Assembly (NCBI GenBank): GCA_900544515.1
Contig: UQVI01000017.1
Coordinates: forward strand, 1 to 17,418
Length of the DNA: 17,418 bases
Direction: 5' to 3'
Origin: an uncultured Oscillospiraceae bacterium
GTDB taxonomy: Bacteria > Bacillota > Clostridia > Oscillospirales > Acutalibacteraceae
Below the pieces are notes generated by a model that worked only from the letters and a program-made list of their open reading frames with translations, had not been told where the DNA came from and made no database searches. This document shows, piece after piece, positions 1 to 6,461 of the stretch (the first letter of the stretch is position 1; each line of letters opens with the position of its first letter). The position numbers were made by a program, and so were the translations under genes.

Positions 1-24
1 GCGTCAGATGTGTATAAGAGACAG
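1..24 (+). other. Nextera/Tn5 library adapter remnant (read-1 side), not genomic
   Basis: The first 24 bases are the 3' part of the Illumina Nextera read-1 transposase adapter. Positions 1-5 are the tail of the adapter arm and 6-24 are the 19-bp Tn5 mosaic end AGATGTGTATAAGAGACAG. Genomic sequence starts at 25. This is a library artefact left by incomplete trimming, so nothing biological should be read into the transposon end. Confidence 0.98.
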
Positions 25-217
25 ATCCTGCAGCGTCCTGTCAAATGAAGAAATCACTCGTTTTCCATACTGATTTTTTGGCAGACGAATGGAATATAAA
101 TACTTCCAATTGTTTTTTAACATTAATTTTTTGAAAATTCTATAGCATTTATTGATAGATTAATGACAAATATTGACTTTAGGGCAAATTATTGCTAATA
201 TTCATGTTGGTGATAAT

Positions 218-1078
218 ATGAATGATATGTTCTATGAATACGATACTGACAGATTTAGTCCTCTTACATACAAATATTGTGCCGGTATAAAAAACAAGCC
301 GCACTACCACAATCAGATTGAAATGTTTTATGTTGTATCAGGAACACAGGTTGTTACCATAAACGGTCAAACCTTTGAGGCTAAAAAAGGTGATATCGTA
401 TTTTGCAATTCTTATGATATACATCAATATTATTTCAAAGCGACATCGCTCATTCTTTTTATCGGAATACCCACTTCTTATACAGCATTCTTCAATTCAC
501 ATACAGCTTCAGGCAGACTGGCTGAAAATCATATACCGAAAAGCAAAGCTACAGCTGAAATATATAAGGTTATGAAAACATTTTCTACGGCAAAGCAGCA
601 TTCTTTTATGCATAATTTCGGATTAGTAAATCAGCTTTTAGGTCTGCTTTTTGAGACTGTTGGTGCTGAGTCGCAAAATAATATAAAATCACAAAATCTT
701 ATCCAAACTATTTTAAACTATATTAATAAAAATTATTGCCATCCTCTTACATTGAATACAATCGCTGACCACTGCAATTATAATCCATATTATATTTCAC
801 GAATATTCAATAAAACATTCAATTGCAATCTTAACAGTTATATCAATTTGCGGCGTCTTGAGGCTCTTACAGAAATAAAAACACAGAATCCTGAAAAATC
901 AATTACCGAGATTGCTGCTGAAGTCGGCTTTCCTACTCAAAGAACCTTTTACAGAGTATTCAAGGAAGTATACGGCTGCACACCGAGACAGTATTTTACT
1001 CATAATCAGGAGAATACTTTTGAAAAGAAGCATAAGCAGAATAGTTCTAAAAAAAGCAAAAATACAGGGCATTCTTAA
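218..1078 (+). CDS. AraC-family transcriptional regulator with N-terminal cupin domain
   Basis: A one-component, ligand-responsive DNA-binding regulator in the cytoplasm; the ligand is unknown, and many such proteins control sugar use. With the start at 218 it has 286 residues. Residues about 25-75 form a cupin-like sensor, with H29, H31, E35 and H69 in the usual pocket positions. Two helix-turn-helix motifs follow at about 177-202 (starting LTLNTIADHC) and 229-253 (ITEIAAEVGF), then the family's closing TPRQYF at 255-260. I chose ATG 218 because GGTGAT at 209-214 matches the anti-Shine-Dalgarno sequence; an in-frame TTG at 173 would add 15 residues but has no such site. The last 26 residues are a lysine-rich hydrophilic tail, and its final codons are the left arm of the terminator. 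The gene converges on yccF. The family is secure; the target and inducer are unknown. Confidence 0.92.
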   Translation: MNDMFYEYDTDRFSPLTYKYCAGIKNKPHYHNQIEMFYVVSGTQVVTINGQTFEAKKGDIVFCNSYDIHQYYFKATSLILFIGIPTSYTAFFNSHTASGRLAENHIPKSKATAEIYKVMKTFSTAKQHSFMHNFGLVNQLLGLLFETVGAESQNNIKSQNLIQTILNYINKNYCHPLTLNTIADHCNYNPYYISRIFNKTFNCNLNSYINLRRLEALTEIKTQNPEKSITEIAAEVGFPTQRTFYRVFKEVYGCTPRQYFTHNQENTFEKKHKQNSSKKSKNTGHS

Positions 1079-1098
1079 CCGGATGCCCTGTATTTTTT
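1058..1098. terminator. Bidirectional intrinsic terminator shared by the AraC gene and yccF
   Basis: A perfect 15-bp inverted repeat (1058-1072 against 1083-1097) brackets a 10-nt loop. The arms begin and end with A5 and T5, so each strand gives a GC-containing stem followed by a U run (T at 1093-1098 on plus, A at 1058-1062 read on minus). It lies between two convergent genes. The AraC-family stop codon TAA (1076-1078) sits in the loop, so the left arm is also coding sequence. Confidence 0.93.
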
Positions 1099-1105
1099 AT
1101 TAGAA

Positions 1106-1471
1106 TTATTTTTCAACTATCTTTGCACCAAATGGTGTGAGAGCAAGTTTAGCAAGCTTAAACTGCTGCTTTCCGAAAGGGATTCCTATTACTGTAATAC
1201 ATAAAAGAATTCCCCATAAAAGGTGCTCCAATGCCAATGGAATGCCGGAAACAAGCAGCCATACAATATTAAACAATACAGATACTGCACCACCACCATA
1301 TTCTATTTCCTTTTTAAATGGAAAAAAGCTTACAGATGCAAGCTTAAAGCATTGTTTACCTACAGGTATTCCGACAATCGTTAAGCACCACAATAAACCG
1401 ACAAGACTCCAGCTTAAACCGCTGAACACTCCGCCGAAGATAAACCATAAAAAATTTCCGATTGTAGACAT
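1106..1471 (-). CDS. yccF: YccF-family small inner-membrane protein
   Basis: A 121-residue integral membrane protein of unknown function, recognised as the YccF domain family. Two internal copies of the signature are visible: TIVGIPVGKQCFKLA at 31-45 and TVIGIPFGKQQFKLA at 93-107. Each is preceded by a hydrophobic segment (about 7-36 and 63-98), so two to four membrane passes are likely. A glycine-rich linker (59-61) separates the halves, which look like an internal duplication. There is no signal peptide. GGGAGA ends about 8 nt before the ATG. The gene has its own promoter about 130 nt upstream and ends in the terminator shared with the convergent AraC gene, so it is a single-gene unit outside the ribosomal operon. 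No partner can be deduced from the sequence. Confidence 0.92.
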   Translation of the reverse strand: MSTIGNFLWFIFGGVFSGLSWSLVGLLWCLTIVGIPVGKQCFKLASVSFFPFKKEIEYGGGAVSVLFNIVWLLVSGIPLALEHLLWGILLCITVIGIPFGKQQFKLAKLALTPFGAKIVEK

Positions 1472-1532
1472 ATTTATTTCTCCCTTAAAATGAATATCTG
1501 AAATTGATACCTTTTACTTCAAAATATTCTGC

Positions 1533-1559
1533 TATCAGCGATTTGTTTCAAAGCTGATA
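1533..1559 (-). promoter_or_regulatory. Hairpin in the yccF 5' leader
   Basis: TATCAGC (1533-1539) and GCTGATA (1553-1559) are perfect 7-bp complements with a 13-nt loop. They fall inside the predicted yccF leader of about 120 nt. The hairpin does not cover the ribosome binding site and has no U run, so it could be a stability element, a protein site or chance. Confidence 0.35.
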
Positions 1560-1600
1560 TTGCGATTATACTTTTTATTATTGATATCGTCCTTAATTTA

Positions 1601-1629
1601 ATTATATAGGAATAGATAACTAAATACAA
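1601..1629 (-). promoter_or_regulatory. Sigma-A-type promoter for yccF
   Basis: Read on the minus strand, TTGTAT (1624-1629) and TATAAT (1601-1606) are separated by exactly 17 bp. The -10 box is a perfect consensus and the -35 box matches 4 of 6. It lies between the terminator of the ribosomal operon (1692-1722) and yccF, which is where an independent promoter is needed. Transcription should start near 1594, giving a leader of about 120 nt. Confidence 0.72.
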
Positions 1630-1691
1630 GAGCTAAGGACCAAAACCAGCTTACTAACCAAGTATATCTCTTTCAACAATCTACAATAAAT

Positions 1692-1722
1692 ATAAAAAAG
1701 GGACAGTCAGTGACTGTCCCTT
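1692..1722 (-). terminator. Intrinsic terminator ending the S10-spc-alpha operon
   Basis: Read on the minus strand, a 12-bp perfect inverted repeat (1711-1722 against 1698-1709, one central base) is followed at once by TTTTTT (1694-1699) and an AT-rich stretch. It starts about 22 nt after the rplQ stop codon. In RNA the middle bases must open, so the real stem is about 10 bp with a loop of about 5. The plus strand lacks a matching U run. Confidence 0.95.
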
Positions 1723-1744
1723 AATCTAAATGGTATATTATATC

Positions 1745-2086
1745 TTAAACAAGCTCAATGATGCACATCTCTGCTGCGTCACCACGACGAGGGCCTGTTT
1801 TAATGATACGAGTGTAACCACCGTTTCTTTCTGCATACTTTGGAGCAACCTCATCAAAAAGTTTCTTAGCAACGTCTTCCTTTGTTACGTATGCAAGAAC
1901 CTGTCTTCTTGAATGGAGTGTGTCGTTTTTGCCAAGAGTGATCATCTTCTCAGCCATTGCACGAACTTCCTTTGCTCTTGTAACGGTAGTTTCAATCTTG
2001 CCGTTTTCTAAAAGATAAGTAACCATACCTCTGAGCATAGCCTTTCTGTGATCAGTTGGGCGGCCCAGCTTTCTGCTACCTGGCAT
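1745..2086 (-). CDS. rplQ: 50S ribosomal protein L17
   Basis: A large-subunit protein that sits near the peptide exit tunnel. At 113 residues it has the short length normal in Firmicutes. The N-terminus carries the family hallmark KLGRPTDHRKAMLRGM (about 6-21), followed by the basic, helical core and the conserved GGYTRI near residue 90, ahead of the closing segment. AAAGGAGG lies just upstream of the ATG and overlaps the end of rpoA, the two genes being 14 nt apart. This is the last gene of the operon, and an intrinsic terminator follows it. Nothing is odd in the protein itself. Identification is certain from sequence and position after rpoA. Confidence 0.98.
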   Translation of the reverse strand: MPGSRKLGRPTDHRKAMLRGMVTYLLENGKIETTVTRAKEVRAMAEKMITLGKNDTLHSRRQVLAYVTKEDVAKKLFDEVAPKYAERNGGYTRIIKTGPRRGDAAEMCIIELV

Positions 2087-2100
2087 TGAAATTCCCTCCT

Positions 2101-3057
2101 TTAGTCCTCTTCTTGACTAAGTCCGAAACCGAGTGAAGCAAGCTTAGCCACTACTTCGTCAAGTGACTTGCGTCCAAGATTTCTGACTTTCATCATATCT
2201 TCTTCTGATTTACCGATTAAATCTTCTACTGTGTTAATGCCTGCTCTCTTGAGACAGTTGAATGAACGAACGGAAAGGTCAAGTTCTTCAATAGTCATTT
2301 CAAGAACCTTTTCCTTGCTGTCATCGTCCTTCTCAACCATAATGTCCTGATTTCCGATTTCCTCAGAAAGATCAACAAAGAGCATAAGATGGTCATTGAG
2401 AATCTTAGCAGCAAGAGAAGCTGCCTCATCAGCCGGAATAGTACCGTCTGTCTCAATGTCGAGAATGAGCTTGTCAAGGTCAGTCTGCTGACCGACACGG
2501 GTGTTTTCAACTGTGTAGTTAACCTTTAATACAGGTGTATAAATGGAGTCAATTGCAATAGTACCGATTGGTAAATCCATTAACTGCTTATTGCGGTCAC
2601 AAGGAACATATCCTCTGCCGTTGTCAGCAGTAAGCTCCATCACTACATTTGCACCTTCATCAAGATAAGCGATGTGAAGGTCAGGATTAAGAATTTCAAC
2701 ATCTGCATCGTGCTTAATATCGCCGGCAGTAATTTCACCCTCACCGGAAACTTCAATATAAAGTGTCTTAGGGCTTTCATCATGTATTTTCAGAATAACG
2801 TTTTTAAGATTCAGAACAATCTCAGTAACATCTTCTTTTACATGGGGAATAGTTGAAAATTCGTGTAAAACACCATCAATCTTTACGGAAGTGATTGCAT
2901 AACCCGGAAGAGAAGAAAGAAGAACTCTTCTCATACTGTTTCCGAGAGTTGTGCCAAAGCCTCTCTCAAGCGGCTCAACAACAAATCTGCCGGTACTGCG
3001 GCTTCCGATAGTAGACACGTCTACAATCTCGATTTTAGGCTTATCAATTTCGATCAT
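2101..3057 (-). CDS. rpoA: DNA-directed RNA polymerase subunit alpha
   Basis: Alpha forms the dimer on which core RNA polymerase assembles, and its C-terminal domain contacts UP elements and activators. The 318-residue protein shows the N-terminal dimerisation and assembly segment at about 29-52 (starting PLERGFGTTLGNSMRR). A linker follows at about 230-252, then the C-terminal domain from about 254 with the helix-hairpin-helix region. The DNA-contact residues equivalent to E. coli R265, N268 and K298 are present as R264, N267 and K297, so UP-element recognition should be retained. AGGAGG precedes the ATG. The 61-nt gap after rpsD is longer than most gaps here but shows no clear promoter or terminator. 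It is co-transcribed with rplQ. Confidence 0.99.
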   Translation of the reverse strand: MIEIDKPKIEIVDVSTIGSRSTGRFVVEPLERGFGTTLGNSMRRVLLSSLPGYAITSVKIDGVLHEFSTIPHVKEDVTEIVLNLKNVILKIHDESPKTLYIEVSGEGEITAGDIKHDADVEILNPDLHIAYLDEGANVVMELTADNGRGYVPCDRNKQLMDLPIGTIAIDSIYTPVLKVNYTVENTRVGQQTDLDKLILDIETDGTIPADEAASLAAKILNDHLMLFVDLSEEIGNQDIMVEKDDDSKEKVLEMTIEELDLSVRSFNCLKRAGINTVEDLIGKSEEDMMKVRNLGRKSLDEVVAKLASLGFGLSQEED

Positions 3058-3118
3058 TTAAAAGCCTCCTAAAAAAAGTTGTATTTTGTTTTCGCTAAAT
3101 AACAGCAGCAAAAGGCTA

Positions 3119-3745
3119 TTACTTAGAGTAGAACTCAACGATTAAATGCTCTTCAACAGGTGTTGCTATTTCGTCTCTCTCAGGGAGCTTAACAACCTTT
3201 GCTTCCATAGCATCCTTGTTTACATCAACCCACTGTGGAACAGGACGTGATGCATTTGACTCAACGAGAGTCTTGAATTCATCTGTAGTTTTGCTTGTTT
3301 CCTTAACAGCAACTACATCGCCTGCCTTAAGGAGATATGAAGGAATATCAACCTTAGTGCCATTTACAGTGAAATGAGCATGGTTTACAAGCTGACGAGC
3401 CTGTGCTCTTGAGCTTGCGAAGCCTGCTGTATAAACAACATTGTCTAAACGGCTTTCACAAATCTGGAGAAGGTTTGAACCTGTTACACCAGCCTTACGT
3501 TCAGCCATAAGGAAATATTTGTGGAACTGTCCCTCAGCGATACCGTAGTAACGACGAGCAGACTGCTTTGCACGAAGCTGAAGACCATACTCTGAAGTCT
3601 TCTTTCTGTTCTGACCATGCTGGCCAGGTGCATATGAACGGCGTTCAATTGCACATTTGCTTGTATAACATCTGTCACCCTTGAGGAAAAGTTTCTTGCC
3701 CTCACGACGACAAAGCTTACAAGCAGGTCCTGTATATCTTGCCAT
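3119..3745 (-). CDS. rpsD: 30S ribosomal protein S4, zinc-binding form
   Basis: S4 is a primary 16S rRNA binding protein that nucleates small-subunit assembly, guards decoding accuracy and in many bacteria represses its own operon. It has 208 residues, close to the usual 200. Four cysteines (C9, C12, C26, C31) form the N-terminal zinc knuckle of the C+ type. The S4 RNA-binding domain occupies about 98-150, with SRLDN, the SSRAQARQLV helix and the HFTVNG turn. GGAGG lies upstream of the ATG, 23 nt after rpsK. In Firmicutes rpsD is often unlinked from the alpha operon, as in B. subtilis. Here it sits between rpsK and rpoA, as is common in Clostridia. Confidence 0.99.
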   Translation of the reverse strand: MARYTGPACKLCRREGKKLFLKGDRCYTSKCAIERRSYAPGQHGQNRKKTSEYGLQLRAKQSARRYYGIAEGQFHKYFLMAERKAGVTGSNLLQICESRLDNVVYTAGFASSRAQARQLVNHAHFTVNGTKVDIPSYLLKAGDVVAVKETSKTTDEFKTLVESNASRPVPQWVDVNKDAMEAKVVKLPERDEIATPVEEHLIVEFYSK

Positions 3746-3768
3746 ATCAAGTAACCTCCAAGTTTATA

Positions 3769-4164
3769 CTATACGCGACGTCTTTTTGGTGGACGACAGC
3801 CATTGTGTGGAATAGGAGTAACATCTTTAATAAGACTTACTTCCAGACCTGCTGTCTGAAGAGCTCTGATAGCTGATTCACGTCCTGAGCCTGGGCCCTT
3901 AACGTAAACTTCAACAGTCTTCATGCCACAATCAATTGCTGTTTTTGCAGCTGTTTCAGCAGCTGTTGCAGCAGCAAATGGAGTAGACTTTCTTGAACCA
4001 CGAAAACCCATTTCACCGGCTGAAGCCCAAGAAACAGCGTTACCGTTCATATCAGTAATTGTTACGATTGTGTTGTTGAAGGTTGATTGAATATGGGCAG
4101 CACCACGCTCGATATTTTTCTTCTCACGACGCTTACGTGAGCCTGTGGTCTTTTTAGTAGCCAT
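3769..4164 (-). CDS. rpsK: 30S ribosomal protein S11
   Basis: S11 sits on the platform of the small subunit near the E site and binds 16S rRNA with S7 and S18. The protein is 131 residues long, the usual size. A basic leader (about 1-20) precedes the conserved AHIQSTFNNTIVTITD strand region (about 23-38). The glycine-rich GFRGSRKSTPFAA follows at about 53-65, then VKGPGSGRESAIRAL near 88-102 and the typical basic end GCRPPKRRRV. GGAGG is present about 11 nt ahead of the ATG, slightly wider spacing than for its neighbours. It lies 19 nt downstream of rpsM. There are no anomalies. Confidence 0.99.
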   Translation of the reverse strand: MATKKTTGSRKRREKKNIERGAAHIQSTFNNTIVTITDMNGNAVSWASAGEMGFRGSRKSTPFAAATAAETAAKTAIDCGMKTVEVYVKGPGSGRESAIRALQTAGLEVSLIKDVTPIPHNGCRPPKRRRV

Positions 4165-4183
4165 ACTATTTTGTTCCTCCTAC

Positions 4184-4552
4184 TTATTTCTTCTTATTTG
4201 CTATAGTCTTTTTAGGACCCTTGCGTGTACGTGCATTATTCTTAGAAGTCTGTCCTCTTACAGGGAGACCCTTTCTATGTCTTACGCCACGATAGCAACC
4301 AATTTCGATAAGTCTCTTGATGTCAAAAGCTGTATTTCTGCGAAGATCGCCTTCAACAGTGAGATTATGAGTAATATAATCACTGAGCTTTTTAACATCG
4401 TCTTCTGTTAAATCTCTGCAACGAGTATCCGGATTGATACCTGTTGCTTCAATAACCTTTTTAGAAGTAGTAAGACCGATACCATAAATATAGGTAAGGC
4501 CGATTTCTACTCTCTTGTCATTAGGTAAGTCAACACCTGAAATACGTGCCAT
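4184..4552 (-). CDS. rpsM: 30S ribosomal protein S13
   Basis: S13 lies at the top of the small-subunit head, contacts the P-site tRNA through its basic tail and bridges to the large subunit. It has 122 residues, the normal length. The start MARISGVDLPNDKRVEIGLT is the family signature. The helix-two-turn-helix region follows, with the conserved RGVRHRKGLPVRGQ at about 88-101, and the tail (about 102-122) is almost entirely basic and small residues. GGAGGT sits about 11 nt upstream of the ATG. It is followed by rpsK after 19 nt and preceded by rpmJ, the standard infA-rpmJ-rpsM-rpsK-rpsD-rpoA order. No unusual features were noticed. Confidence 0.99.
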   Translation of the reverse strand: MARISGVDLPNDKRVEIGLTYIYGIGLTTSKKVIEATGINPDTRCRDLTEDDVKKLSDYITHNLTVEGDLRRNTAFDIKRLIEIGCYRGVRHRKGLPVRGQTSKNNARTRKGPKKTIANKKK

Positions 4553-4584
4553 TTTACAGTTTACCTCCGATTATTAATTCAGGA

Positions 4585-4698
4585 TTAGCCCTGACGCTGT
4601 TTGTGCTTTGGATTTTCACAGATAACCATTACTTTTCCATTACGCTTAATTACTTTGCACTTTTCGCAAATTTTCTTTACAGAAGGTCTAACTTTCAT
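4585..4698 (-). CDS. rpmJ: 50S ribosomal protein L36, zinc-ribbon form
   Basis: A very small large-subunit protein of 37 residues, found by translating the gap between infA and rpsM. It begins MKVRPSVKKICEKCKV and ends NPKHKQRQG, the almost invariant L36 pattern. The zinc ligands C11, C14, C27 and H32 are all present, so this is the C+ type, which in many bacteria has a zinc-independent paralogue used under zinc starvation; none is in this window. AGGAGGA lies about 7 nt before the ATG. It sits 21 nt after infA and 32 nt before rpsM, the usual place for the gene. Confidence 0.98.
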   Translation of the reverse strand: MKVRPSVKKICEKCKVIKRNGKVMVICENPKHKQRQG

Positions 4699-4719
4699 TT
4701 TGAATATCCTCCTAAATAT

Positions 4720-4938
4720 TTACTTTGAGCGCCAAATGATACGACCCTTCGTAAGGTCATACGGTGACATCTCAATTGTTACCTTGTCACCAGGGAGAAT
4801 ACGAATGTTATTCATTCTAAGCTTTCCACTGATGTGGGCAATAATAATGTGGCCATTCTGAAGTGTTACCTTAAAAGTTGTGTTAGGTAAAACCTCAACC
4901 ACGGTACCTTCAACTTCTATCATATCTGACTTTGACAT
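4720..4938 (-). CDS. infA: Translation initiation factor IF-1
   Basis: IF-1 binds the A site of the 30S subunit during initiation and supports IF-2 and IF-3. The 72-residue protein is a single S1-type OB fold with the family signatures MIEVEGTVVEVLPN (about 6-19), NGHIIIAHISGKLR (28-41) and ILPGDKVTIEMSPYDLTKGRI (47-67). The first residues are MSKSD rather than the common MAKED, a minor difference. GAGGT precedes the ATG by about 5 nt. Upstream is a 118-nt gap after map that contains inverted repeats and no gene. Downstream comes rpmJ. Identification is certain; whether the long gap affects its expression is open. Confidence 0.98.
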   Translation of the reverse strand: MSKSDMIEVEGTVVEVLPNTTFKVTLQNGHIIIAHISGKLRMNNIRILPGDKVTIEMSPYDLTKGRIIWRSK

Positions 4939-4996
4939 CTTATACCTCGCTGAAATAATAAAATACGATTGATGTTATCTATTTAACTGGAATCAC

Positions 4997-5050
4997 ATTA
5001 CGGCGTAATCGCCAGCAATTGATTTTTATGACAAGCCCTGACGGCTTATC
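4997..5050 (-). repeat. Cluster of short inverted repeats in the map-infA gap
   Basis: Three small stems are visible. ATTAC (4997-5001) pairs with GTAAT (5005-5009). The overlapping GGCG (5002-5005) pairs with CGCC (5010-5013), so these two exclude each other. On the minus-strand RNA, the segment 5043-5050 pairs with 5030-5037 over 8 bp including one G-U, with a 5-nt loop. No U run follows, so the last is not a standard terminator. No promoter was recognised in the gap. Confidence 0.5.
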
Positions 5051-5056
5051 ACCAAC

Positions 5057-5806
5057 TCAGACTTTTGTAAGGATTACCGGACCGTTTGATGTGATAGCAA
5101 TGGTATGCTCAAAATGAGCGGCCAATTTACCGTCAGCTGTTTTTACGGTCCATCCGTCTGAAAGTTGTTTAACCTTATAGGTTCCCAGATTTATCATTGG
5201 TTCAATTGCCAATGTCATTCCGGGTAACAGTCTGATACCACGACCTGCGTGACCGAAGTTTGGTACGCTTGGTTCTTCATGAAGCTTTGTACCGACGCCG
5301 TGACCGACATAGTCACGAACAACGCCGTATCCACGCTCCTCACAATAAGACTGGACTGCAAATGATATATCACCGATTCTGTTGCCGGGAACTGCCTGCT
5401 CAATACCTTTATAAAGGCTTTCGCGGGTAGTGTCCATCAGCCGCTTTGCTTCGGGAGAGCAAGTCCCAGCCGCAAATGTAGCAGCATTATCGCCGTTATA
5501 ACCATTCTTAGCAGCTCCTAAGTCTATGCTGACAATATCACCCTCACGGATGATACGGTCAGCCTTAGGAATACCGTGAATCACTTCATCATTTATAGAT
5601 ATACATGCAGTAGCAGGAAATCCGCCATAGTTAAGAAAATTAGGTGTTGCACCATGCTTTTTAATAAACCTGTATGCAATCTCGTCAATTTCTTTGGTGG
5701 ATACACCGGGCTTTACAGCCTCGCCTGCTACCATTAATGCTTCAGCCGAAATCTGGCAAGCCTCTTTCATAAGCTCAAGCTCACGACTGCTTTTTAGCAC
5801 TATCAT
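5057..5806 (-). CDS. map: Type I methionine aminopeptidase
   Basis: Removes the initiator methionine from nascent proteins whose second residue is small; it acts in the cytosol on ribosome-emerging chains. The 249-residue enzyme has the pita-bread fold with all five metal ligands: D95, D106, H169, E202 and E233, with H77 as the other conserved active-site histidine. There is no N-terminal zinc-finger or SH3-like extension, so it is the short bacterial form. I chose ATG 5806, one base after the adk stop, because GGAGG lies upstream inside the end of adk and the protein then begins MIVLKSSREL as family members do. A longer reading frame to 5872 would overlap adk by 65 nt. Translational coupling to adk is likely. 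Confidence 0.97.
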   Translation of the reverse strand: MIVLKSSRELELMKEACQISAEALMVAGEAVKPGVSTKEIDEIAYRFIKKHGATPNFLNYGGFPATACISINDEVIHGIPKADRIIREGDIVSIDLGAAKNGYNGDNAATFAAGTCSPEAKRLMDTTRESLYKGIEQAVPGNRIGDISFAVQSYCEERGYGVVRDYVGHGVGTKLHEEPSVPNFGHAGRGIRLLPGMTLAIEPMINLGTYKVKQLSDGWTVKTADGKLAAHFEHTIAITSNGPVILTKV

Positions 5807-5807
5807 G

Positions 5808-6440
5808 TTAATCCTCCAACGCAGCGAAAACAAGTGCTGTTGTATCAGCAACCTCTTCCTGTCCTTCAACAATCACAAGCTTACCAAGACCCTTATAAAA
5901 ATCCTTAAGTGGCTCAGTCATCTCATGATACTCTGCAAGTCTTGCTTGCACAGTTTCAGGAGCATCATCTTTTCGCTGTATAAGCTCGCCGCCGCAAGCG
6001 TCACAAATACCATCTGCCTGAGGCTTTTTATACTCAAGGTGATATGAGTTTGCACACTTTGCACAAACACGGCGACCGCTCATTCTCTTAGTGATGGCTT
6101 CGTCAGACACTTCAATGTCAACTACCTTGTCGATGTCAACATTTGCATCCTCAAGAGCCTGAGCCTGAGGAATCGTTCTTGGGAAACCATCAAGAATGAA
6201 GCCGTTCTTACAATCATCTTCTTTAAGTCTGTCCTTGATAATACCGATTACAACCTCATCAGGAACGAGCTGGCCGGCATCCATAAACTGCTTAGCCTTA
6301 AGACCCATCTCTGTGCCGTCTTTTACAGCAGCACGAAGAATATTACCTGTTGAAATTGCAGGAATACCATATTTTTCAACAATCTTTTCTGCCTGAGTAC
6401 CTTTGCCGGCACCCGGAGCACCGAGAAGAATAAGTTTCAT
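5808..6440 (-). CDS. adk: Adenylate kinase, zinc-LID type
   Basis: Catalyses ATP + AMP to 2 ADP, keeping the adenylate pool balanced in the cytosol. It has 210 residues. The P-loop GAPGAGKGT is at 7-15, the AMP-binding segment STGNILRAAV at 30-39, and the conserved DGFPRT at 84-89. The LID domain (about 122-160) carries four cysteines, C126, C129, C146 and C149, which form the structural zinc site typical of Gram-positive enzymes. AAGGAGA precedes the ATG by about 11 nt. The gene lies 21 nt after secY and its stop codon is one base before the start of map. The secY-adk-map order is the usual one in Firmicutes. Confidence 0.99.
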   Translation of the reverse strand: MKLILLGAPGAGKGTQAEKIVEKYGIPAISTGNILRAAVKDGTEMGLKAKQFMDAGQLVPDEVVIGIIKDRLKEDDCKNGFILDGFPRTIPQAQALEDANVDIDKVVDIEVSDEAITKRMSGRRVCAKCANSYHLEYKKPQADGICDACGGELIQRKDDAPETVQARLAEYHEMTEPLKDFYKGLGKLVIVEGQEEVADTTALVFAALED

Positions 6441-6461
6441 TTTACAATATCTCCTTACACA

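Noticed and set aside
6..24. Tn5-like mosaic end at the left end, mirrored at 17372-17390, suggesting a 17-kb composite transposon.
   Set aside because: Both are followed or preceded by Illumina Nextera arms and an index, so they are library adapters. No transposase gene is present and the content is an essential ribosomal operon.
25..135. A short open frame on the plus strand with a possible ATG at 45, or the tail of an upstream gene.
   Set aside because: It is about 30 codons, has no clear ribosome binding site and no recognisable protein pattern; other frames close quickly. With the contig cut at 24, it cannot be told from chance.
131..162. A promoter for the AraC gene with TTGAAA at 131-136.
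   Set aside because: No convincing -10 box exists at 16-18 bp (GATAGA or ATAGAT only); a promoter is likely in 60-200 but I cannot place it.
173..217. A TTG start for the AraC-family gene giving 15 more residues.
   Set aside because: No ribosome binding site lies before it, while GGTGAT precedes ATG 218; still possible but less likely.
1137..1493. A 118-codon open frame on the plus strand opposite yccF.
   Set aside because: It is the antisense shadow of yccF, with no ribosome binding site and low-complexity composition; the minus-strand frame has a recognised family, a promoter and a ribosome binding site.
5030..5050. The 8-bp hairpin after map as an intrinsic terminator.
   Set aside because: In the operon direction it is followed by ATAAAAATC with no U run, and essential genes follow.
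5807..5872. A longer start for map reaching 65 nt into adk.
   Set aside because: The added 22 residues do not resemble other methionine aminopeptidases, and GGAGG supports ATG 5806.
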